Shown here: in pieces, positions 8,112-13,154 of the stretch
Layout of the letters: each line of letters starts with the position of its first letter
Numbering within the stretch: the stretch's first letter is position 1
NCBI GenBank assembly: GCA_018224415.1
Contig: JAGTUZ010000073.1
Coordinates: 1-13,154 of the forward strand
Direction of reading: 5' to 3'
Origin: Bacteroidota bacterium
Lineage (GTDB): Bacteria > Bacteroidota > Ignavibacteria > SZUA-365
DNA length: 13,154 nucleotides
The notes under the pieces: generated by a model
The model's input: only the letters and a program-made list of their open reading frames with translations
What the model was told of the DNA's origin: nothing
Database searches by the model: none
Position numbers and translations under genes: made by a program

Positions 8112-8360
8112 TCATTCATCGTCGTCGAGGTCCACGCCTCCGCCGGAGAACTCCAGCTCTTCGTTCGCATCGATGATGATCTGCGCGAGATCGAGAACAA
8201 TCGTGATCCTCTCCTTTGAGACGAACGTCCCGAGCAGTGCAAGCCCGGCATCGAGACGCGCGGATGCATCGTCTTCGTCGAACAGGTGGGCGAGCAGCGC
8301 ATCGGCGTCGTCTGTCTCGATGTTGAGAAATCCCTTTTCCATTGCTTCTTCGAATGACAT
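8112..8360 (-). CDS. Small acidic protein of unknown function (82 aa)
   Basis: I do not recognise this protein. Starting at the ATG at 8360 it is 82 residues. The start is well supported by AGGAGG five bases upstream, whereas the longer open frame to 8474 has no such site and a Cys/His/Arg-rich, non-genic look. It has two predicted amphipathic helical stretches (FEEAMEKGFLNIETDDADALL and LDLAQIIIDANEELEF) and a strongly acidic tail, VDLDDDE. No signal peptide or membrane segment is visible. Its TGA stop is followed in the same frame by ACG GAG and then the GTG start of the Rsm22-like gene, so the two are almost certainly co-transcribed and probably translationally coupled. A partner or regulator of the Rsm22-like protein is only a guess. 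Confidence 0.7.
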   Translation of the reverse strand: MSFEEAMEKGFLNIETDDADALLAHLFDEDDASARLDAGLALLGTFVSKERITIVLDLAQIIIDANEELEFSGGGVDLDDDE

Positions 8361-8387
8361 CGATCCTCCTGGTTTCAAATGATGATG

Positions 8388-8440
8388 GAAATATACACAA
8401 CAGCACCGCGTCACGGAACTCCTGCGGCATTTTGTATATT
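8388..8440. promoter_or_regulatory. Candidate divergent promoter region with paired TATATT boxes
   Basis: In the 88-base gap between the divergent genes, TATATT occurs on the minus strand (8395-8390, within TTGTGTATATTTC) and on the plus strand (8435-8440, within TTTTGTATATTG). The AT-rich patches stand out from the surrounding GC-rich DNA. Bacteroidota-type promoters use a TAnnTTTG -7 element, which these only partly resemble. The plus-strand box is just eight bases before the ATG at 8449, so that transcript would be leaderless or start later. -35 elements are not convincing. Confidence 0.35.
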
Positions 8441-8448
8441 GAAAACCG

Positions 8449-9135
8449 ATGCATTCGCGAATCCGCATACCCACGCATGAACGGCGTCCGACTTCCTACG
8501 GCACGCCCCGTTGCGTTTGCCCGGGTGGCGCATCGTTCCTCCTTGTGGCGCTGCTCGCGCTGGCATGCAACGCACACGCATCCGCCGGAGTCAATCGGAC
8601 GTGCGCGGTCGAATCCTCCGAGAGCGATACGATGTCACGCGGAACCGAGCGGTCGGGTGGGAACGGAAGTCGCGTTTCCGTCACACCGCAGCGTGCGGCC
8701 GGACGCATGGGCCTTCATGCCTCACTCGGTTCGGTGAATGGTGTGCGGCTCGGGATGCGCTACCATGCCCATCCTGCCCTGAGTGTCGAAGTCGACGGTG
8801 GATATGTCCGGATCTCCCTGGTCGAAGAGGAGGGCAATGCGTACGCCAACGGATGGTCCGCCTCCGGAGGCGCCAACTGGTACATGCTGCCGACCGCCGA
8901 CGTCACCCCGCTGGTTTCCCTGCTCGTCGCCTATACGCAGAGCGCCGTGCTGCCCCGCGGCAACCGGCAGCGGCGTTTTGCCGTCATCCCGTCGCTCGGA
9001 AGCGAGTATTTCATGACGAAAGGGTTTTCCCTATTTTTCAGATTCGGACCCGCTATTCAGTTGACAGAAGACCTCGGCGGTTCGCGCCTGGAAACGGTGG
9101 CGCAGTTCGACGCAGGCCTGGCCTATGTGTTGTGA
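8449..9135 (+). CDS. Predicted small outer-membrane beta-barrel protein
   Basis: The 228-residue product has an unusually long, basic N-terminal stretch (about 1-27) before a hydrophobic core (SFLLVALLALACNA, 29-42) and a plausible signal-peptidase site after ASA near residue 46. From about residue 86 the sequence shows alternating beta-strand patterns: MGLHASLGSVNGVRLGMRYH, ALSVEVDGGYVRISL, SASGGANWYML, GFSLFFRFGPAIQL. It ends in AQFDAGLAYVL, a typical barrel C-terminal strand. I cannot name a family beyond an outer-membrane barrel. ATG at 8449 is used because no other in-frame ATG precedes the hydrophobic core. The long n-region means the true start is uncertain. An 18-bp repeat array begins three bases after the stop. 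Confidence 0.6.
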   Translation: MHSRIRIPTHERRPTSYGTPRCVCPGGASFLLVALLALACNAHASAGVNRTCAVESSESDTMSRGTERSGGNGSRVSVTPQRAAGRMGLHASLGSVNGVRLGMRYHAHPALSVEVDGGYVRISLVEEEGNAYANGWSASGGANWYMLPTADVTPLVSLLVAYTQSAVLPRGNRQRRFAVIPSLGSEYFMTKGFSLFFRFGPAIQLTEDLGGSRLETVAQFDAGLAYVL

Positions 9136-9138
9136 CAC

Positions 9139-9264
9139 CGCCGACGAACCACCAAGCGCCGACGAACCACCAAGCGCCGACGAACCACCAAGCGCCGACG
9201 AACCACCAAGCGCCGACGAACCACCAAGCGCCGACGAACCACCAAGCGCCGGCGAACCACCGAA
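9139..9264. repeat. 18-bp direct repeat array before the GNAT gene
   Basis: Six perfect copies of CGCCGACGAACCACCAAG run head to tail from 9139 to 9246. A seventh copy (9247-9264) has three mismatches. Because 18 is a multiple of three and the unit has no stop, all frames stay open. In the frame of the downstream GNAT domain the unit reads as the hexapeptide ADEPPS (or a permutation). Whether it is translated is unresolved. Confidence 0.95.
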
Positions 9265-9343
9265 CTCCGAAGTGCCACCGTCACTGCCAGCATCCCGAAT
9301 CGTCCCGGCAACACTCCCGTCCATTCCTCCGACGAAACCATTC

Positions 9344-9847
9344 ATGCCTTCGACAACTCCACTCCCACCCGTCACGATCCGGAAAGCTTGCGAAGCCGAT
9401 GCACAGGCCTTCCTGATGCTCATCGATGCGCTCGCTGATTATGAAGTGCTCGCACGGCCTGATGAAGCGGCCCGGTCACGGCTGCTGCGCGACGGTTTCG
9501 GCCCCGCGCCGCGGTACGAGGCGTTCCTGGCCTTCGTCGACGGACGCCCGGTCGGCTACGCCATCATCTACGAAACCTACTCGAGTTTTCTGGCGCTGCC
9601 CACGCTGTACCTCGAAGATATCTTCGTGCTTCCCGAGTTCCGCAACCGCAAGGCCGGGCTGGCATTGTTCCTGCATTGTGCCCGACTGGCGCGCGAACGC
9701 GACTGCGGGCGCATGGACTGGACAGTGCTGCACTGGAACGAACTCGCCATACAGTTTTATCACCGCCTCGGCGCACAACATCTCGAGGAATGGCAGCTGT
9801 ACCGCCTCTCGCGGACACAGATCGAAGCACTGCCTCTCAACGACTGA
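9344..9847 (+). CDS. GNAT-family N-acetyltransferase, SSAT-like
   Basis: From the ATG at 9344 this is a 167-residue single GNAT domain, the usual size for spermidine/spermine N1-acetyltransferase-like proteins. Elements in order are VTIRKACEADAQAFLMLI at the N-terminus, VGYAIIYETYSSFL (beta-strand 4 region), LYLEDIFVLPEFRNRKAGLA (acetyl-CoA motif A) and WTVLHWNELAIQFYHRLGA (motif B), then EEWQLYRL. Motif A normally reads RxxGxG/A. Here it is RNRKAG, with Lys at the first glycine. The acceptor may be a polyamine or another amine; sequence does not decide. The frame is open back to an ATG at 9125 that would add an (ADEPPS)n, Pro-rich tail of 73 residues overlapping the upstream stop. I prefer 9344 because the domain then has its normal start, though neither start has a ribosome binding site. 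Confidence 0.8.
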   Translation: MPSTTPLPPVTIRKACEADAQAFLMLIDALADYEVLARPDEAARSRLLRDGFGPAPRYEAFLAFVDGRPVGYAIIYETYSSFLALPTLYLEDIFVLPEFRNRKAGLALFLHCARLARERDCGRMDWTVLHWNELAIQFYHRLGAQHLEEWQLYRLSRTQIEALPLND

Positions 9848-9931
9848 ACGGCGGCGATGAACACGCCGCATCCCGCAGGAGCCGGCCGGCCCTGCACCGA
9901 TCGATCATCCCACTGACAAGGAACACCAACC
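9848..9931 (+). terminator. Intergenic hairpins between GNAT and peptidase genes, possible weak terminator
   Basis: GCGGCG (9851-9856) can pair with CGCCGC (9864-9869), and GCAGG (9875-9879) with CCTGC (9891-9895). Neither is followed by a T run, so termination is doubtful. They may only be GC-rich spacer. AAGGA, about ten bases before the ATG at 9932, is the ribosome binding site of the next gene. Confidence 0.25.
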
Positions 9932-12142
9932 ATGGACCGCAAGGGATTCTTCACTCGACTGTCCTTCGCTGTTTTCTCCCTGCTGCTGATCGCCGTCGTG
10001 CCCCTCACCGCGCAGAAAAAGGCCGTGACGCTCAACGACGTTTTCATGAACCGCAGCTTTTTCGCCCCGCGCATGCCGGGGCTGCAATGGCTGAGCGACG
10101 GTGCCCACTACACCTACCTGAAAACGGATGGCGGGGTCCGCAGCATCTGGAGCGTCGATGCGAAAACAGGCGAAGAGGAACTGCTCGTCGACGGGGCGAC
10201 GCTTTCCTTCACCGAAGGGGGCGAGGCATTGCAATTCCAGTCCTACCAATGGTCGGAGAACCAGCGTTTCATCGTCTTCACGCTCGACGAACGCAACATC
10301 TGGCGCCGCTCCACCATCGGGACTTACGCCGTGTACGACGTCGGCACACGCGTGCTCCACGCCCTGCCCGAGCATACGGGAGGCGTCATGAACGTGAAGG
10401 TCTCCCCCGACGGGAGCAGGGTGGGTTATGTGTTTGAGGACAACATCTACGTGATGGACCTGGCCACCGGCACGGAAACGCAGCTCACGGACGATGCCAC
10501 GGAATATGTGCACAACGGGAGATTCGGCTGGGTGTATGAAGAGGAATTCAGCGTCGTCGATGGCTGGCGATGGTCCCCCGACGGAACACGCATCGTCTTC
10601 TGGCAGGAAGACGAACGGGGCGTGCCGGAGTTCACCATGACCAACTTCATGCCGCTGTACCATGAGTACATCCGCATCCGCTACCCGAAGTCGGGTGAAA
10701 ACAATCCAATCGAGAAAATCGGCGTCATCGACCTGTCGACAAAGGACATCCGGTGGATGGATCTCGGCACAGACACGGACGTCTGCATCCCGCGCATCCG
10801 CTGGACCCGTGATCCCGGCACGATCTGCATTTACAGAATGAACCGAGTGCAGAATGAAATCGAACTGCTCTTCGGCGACGTCGCCACTGGAAAAACCCGA
10901 ACCGTTCTGCACGAGACATCTTTGACCGGTTGGATCGGCGTGGAGGATGGATCCTGGCTGCATTTCCTCAAGGAAAAGGACCATTTCATCTGGGCGTCCG
11001 AACGTGACGGTTTCAACCACCTCTATCTTTACGATTACGACGGCAAGCGCATTCGCCAGATCACCACGGGCACATGGGAGGTCATTGACGTTCTGGGCAT
11101 TTCTCCGGATGAAAAGACCCTGTACTATCTTTCTACCGAAGTCTCCGCGCTCGAACGTCACCTCTACCGTATCGACGTTGACGGCGACGACAAGGAACGA
11201 CTGACGAAGGAAACGGGCTGGCATGGTGTCGACATGAGCCCGACCTGCGCGCTGTACATCGACAGCTGGTCGAGCGTCTCACATCCCATGCAGCGCGCGA
11301 TTTTCGACGGCGACGGCGACAAGGTCAGGGACCTGCCCTCGATGGATCCAGCCGTGTTCGATGAATATCACTGGAGCGAGAAGGAACTGTTCACCGTCAC
11401 CACCCCCGATGGCCTGAACATCGACTGTTCCATGCTCAAGCCGGCGAACTTCGATCCATCGAAGAAATACCCGGTGTTTTTCGACGTCTACGGCGGTCCC
11501 GGAACGCAGGCAGTGCGCAACAGTTGGCCCGGCACCATGCAGCAGTGGTATGTGAACGAAGGGTTCATCGTCATCCAGGCCGACAATCGCGGCAGCAGCG
11601 GACGCGGGACGGCATTCAAACACGCCGTGTACCGCCAGCTTGGCAAATGGGAAGTGAAAGACTATGTGGATGTGGCGAAGCATCTCGGCACCCTTCCGTA
11701 TGTGAACAAGGACCGCATTGGCATGTGGGGCTGGAGCTACGGTGGATACATGTCGGCCCTGACCATGCTGCTGGGCGCGGACTACTTCCACGCTGCAGTG
11801 TCCATCGCCCCCGTGACGGAGTGGACCATGTACGACACGATTTACACCGAGCGCTTCATGCAGCGCCCACAGGACAATCCCGACGGCTACAAGGTCGGGT
11901 CCTGCCTCGAGCATGCCGACAAGCTGAAGGGCCGGCTGCTGGTCATCCATGGCGGCCTCGACGACAACGTGCATCTGCAGAACACCATGCGCTTTATCGA
12001 CCGCCTGGAAGAAGCCGGCAAGCAGTTCGACATGCGCATCTACCCAAACGGCGACCATGGCGTGGCCGGGGGCTTCAAATCACGGATCGGCCTGTTCCAG
12101 TACTACATGGACTTCATGAAGGAGCATCTGATCGACGGATGA
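9932..12142 (+). CDS. Dipeptidyl peptidase IV (serine peptidase family S9B)
   Basis: It releases N-terminal dipeptides, usually X-Pro or X-Ala, and is predicted periplasmic or outer-surface exposed. A signal peptide ends near residue 27 (LLLIAVVPLTAQ). Residues about 30-480 form the beta-propeller domain. The propeller carries WVYEEEF with Glu204-Glu205, matching the double-Glu that binds the substrate N-terminus. The C-terminal alpha/beta-hydrolase domain has the nucleophile Ser602 in GWSYGGY, Asp677 in GGLDDNVH and His709 in NGDHG, which is a complete catalytic triad. The length of 736 is standard for the family. The ATG is preceded by AAGGA. It shares an ATGA overlap with the downstream amidase, so both envelope hydrolases should be made together. 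Confidence 0.95.
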   Translation: MDRKGFFTRLSFAVFSLLLIAVVPLTAQKKAVTLNDVFMNRSFFAPRMPGLQWLSDGAHYTYLKTDGGVRSIWSVDAKTGEEELLVDGATLSFTEGGEALQFQSYQWSENQRFIVFTLDERNIWRRSTIGTYAVYDVGTRVLHALPEHTGGVMNVKVSPDGSRVGYVFEDNIYVMDLATGTETQLTDDATEYVHNGRFGWVYEEEFSVVDGWRWSPDGTRIVFWQEDERGVPEFTMTNFMPLYHEYIRIRYPKSGENNPIEKIGVIDLSTKDIRWMDLGTDTDVCIPRIRWTRDPGTICIYRMNRVQNEIELLFGDVATGKTRTVLHETSLTGWIGVEDGSWLHFLKEKDHFIWASERDGFNHLYLYDYDGKRIRQITTGTWEVIDVLGISPDEKTLYYLSTEVSALERHLYRIDVDGDDKERLTKETGWHGVDMSPTCALYIDSWSSVSHPMQRAIFDGDGDKVRDLPSMDPAVFDEYHWSEKELFTVTTPDGLNIDCSMLKPANFDPSKKYPVFFDVYGGPGTQAVRNSWPGTMQQWYVNEGFIVIQADNRGSSGRGTAFKHAVYRQLGKWEVKDYVDVAKHLGTLPYVNKDRIGMWGWSYGGYMSALTMLLGADYFHAAVSIAPVTEWTMYDTIYTERFMQRPQDNPDGYKVGSCLEHADKLKGRLLVIHGGLDDNVHLQNTMRFIDRLEEAGKQFDMRIYPNGDHGVAGGFKSRIGLFQYYMDFMKEHLIDG

Positions 12143-12972
12143 AGCACAACGCTGCGGTTCTCCTCTTCCTGCTGATACCGCTTTCGTATCCCATTGCGGC
12201 AAGCGCCGCATCGATGCCGGACGGTCCCGGCACGGTGCGGCGTTACGCGATTTTCGGCCCGGAACACCAGGACGTGACGCTGCGCGACAACCGGCTTCGT
12301 GGGGCGGTGTTTTACGTTGTCAGCGGACATGGCGGTCCGGATTCCGGCGCACGTGGGGAGCGCGACGGCGCAACACTCTGCGAGGACGAATACGCCTATG
12401 ACGTGGGGCTGCGTCTGGCGCGGCGTCTGCTCGAGCACGACGCTCGGGTGTACGTGATTATCCGGGACAACGACGGCATACGCGACGATTCACTGCTCGC
12501 CTGCGACGAAGACGAAACGGCGTGGGGAGGCAAGACCATCCCCCTTCCGCAGTTGGATCGTCTACGTCAGCGCAGCGCGATCGTCAACCGGCTGGCGCGC
12601 CGGAACCGCAACGCCCGTTACCACCGCCTCATCGTGCTCCATGTCGACAGCCGGGCGGAAGGCGATCGCGTCGACATTTTTTTCTATCATCATTCCACCA
12701 GTCCCGCCGCACGCCGGACGGCCATCCGGCTCCAGGACACCATCGAAGAAAAATACCGCCGTCACCAGCCCTGGCGCGGCTACCACGGTACCGTGGCCGC
12801 ACGCGACGGCCTCTTCATGCTGAAAAGCACCCGTCCTCGCACCGTGTACATCGAACTCGGCAACATCCGCAATCCCCTCGACCAGCGCCGCTTCGTCTCC
12901 GTCGACAACCGGCAGGCGCTCGCCAACTGGCTCACCGAAGGACTGCTCGAGGATTTCCGGCACGCACGCTGA
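12139..12972 (+). CDS. N-acetylmuramoyl-L-alanine amidase (Amidase_3, zinc-dependent)
   Basis: It cleaves the amide bond between N-acetylmuramic acid and L-alanine in peptidoglycan. The 277-residue protein has a signal peptide (hydrophobic 5-21, cleavage near ASA at 21-23) and a domain from about residue 55 to the end. Zinc and catalytic positions are visible: His64 in SGHGGPDSGARG, an acidic ligand in EDEYAYD (82-88, probably Glu84), His168 in VLHVDS (usually SIHAN) and Glu239 in YIELGNIRNP (usually VEvGFlSN). I see no LysM, SPOR or AMIN domain, so wall targeting is not explained by the chain itself. The start ATG overlaps the peptidase TGA (ATGA), and the open frame upstream of it is only the shadow of the peptidase gene. 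Length fits a catalytic domain alone. Confidence 0.88.
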   Translation: MKHNAAVLLFLLIPLSYPIAASAASMPDGPGTVRRYAIFGPEHQDVTLRDNRLRGAVFYVVSGHGGPDSGARGERDGATLCEDEYAYDVGLRLARRLLEHDARVYVIIRDNDGIRDDSLLACDEDETAWGGKTIPLPQLDRLRQRSAIVNRLARRNRNARYHRLIVLHVDSRAEGDRVDIFFYHHSTSPAARRTAIRLQDTIEEKYRRHQPWRGYHGTVAARDGLFMLKSTRPRTVYIELGNIRNPLDQRRFVSVDNRQALANWLTEGLLEDFRHAR

Positions 12973-13154
12973 TTCCTGTTGATCCCCGCCCGCCCTTCCC
13001 GCCTTCGGGGCTCTCCCCTTTCCCCTCCATTAGACTTGCTGGAAGGAATCTCGTAGATTCCAGCGTCATAACACACGATGACGCCACCGAAACAAGGCCG
13101 AAGAAGTCTACTTTTCCCCTCGGGTTCCAGCGTTGAGTTGGAGTGCCCAAGGCG
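12973..13154. other. Gene-free right end with clustered inverted and direct repeats
   Basis: No convincing coding region is present. GGAATCT (13045-13051) pairs with AGATTCC (13055-13061), extended by GCT/AGC outside a 4-base bulge. GCGTCAT (13063-13069) pairs with ATGACGC (13078-13084). TTCCAGCGT occurs twice directly (13058-13066 and 13125-13133). No T tract follows, so none is a clear terminator. They could be the edge of a repeat element cut off by the window. Confidence 0.4.

Noticed and set aside
8361..8474. N-terminal extension of the 82-aa acidic protein
   Set aside because: The ATG at 8360 has AGGAGG at ideal spacing, and the extension overlaps the divergent promoter patch.
9905..11224. 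439-codon open frame on the - strand
   Set aside because: It is antisense to the dipeptidyl peptidase IV gene and has no motif. It is explained by codon bias in the real gene.
11524..12138. Long N-terminal extension of the amidase
   Set aside because: This part of the frame overlaps the catalytic domain of the peptidase out of frame, and a signal peptide begins at the ATG at 12139.

Overview
The window is GC-rich and densely coding, and it looks like chromosome from a Gram-negative bacterium. Two predicted outer-membrane beta-barrel proteins, a secreted S9B dipeptidyl peptidase IV, a periplasmic zinc amidase, weak or absent Shine-Dalgarno sites at several genes and TATATT-type AT-rich promoter patches suggest the Bacteroidota/Chlorobi/Ignavibacteriota (FCB) neighbourhood. 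That placement is inference; there is no rRNA or other decisive marker here. All 13 genes I support end in TGA.

Layout. (1) A PlsC-like acyltransferase, cut by the left edge, runs rightward to 631. It converges on a leftward block reading cysE, cysK, hpnC, hpnD, hpnE (5830 down to 692). hpnC, hpnD and hpnE overlap one another and encode the three-step route from farnesyl diphosphate to squalene (presqualene diphosphate synthase, hydroxysqualene synthase, hydroxysqualene dehydroxylase). cysE and cysK encode the two-step route from serine to cysteine, and CysE ends in the C-terminal isoleucine expected of a partner that docks into CysK. No squalene-hopene cyclase is in view. (2) A rightward DUF481-type outer-membrane protein (6043-6813) converges on a leftward pair: an 82-residue acidic protein of unknown function and an Rsm22/METTL17-like methyltransferase-fold protein. 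The pair lie in the same reading frame, separated by a single TGA. (3) Rightward from 8449: a small outer-membrane barrel protein, an SSAT-like GNAT acetyltransferase, a dipeptidyl peptidase IV, and an N-acetylmuramoyl-L-alanine amidase whose start overlaps the peptidase stop (ATGA). The last 180 bases hold no gene but several short inverted repeats.

The most unusual signal is a set of four short tandem-repeat arrays, each with a different unit (7, 20, 17 and 18 bp). All lie at gene 3' ends, and in three of them stop codons lie inside repeat-like units. They share no sequence, so what they have in common is their position, which suggests a recurrent process (or function) at gene ends. The heptad array also forms a 27-bp hairpin across two convergent stop codons. 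The 18-bp array is open in all frames and could either be intergenic or encode an (ADEPPS)n extension of the GNAT protein.

I found no tRNA, rRNA, CRISPR array, insertion sequence or phage gene.
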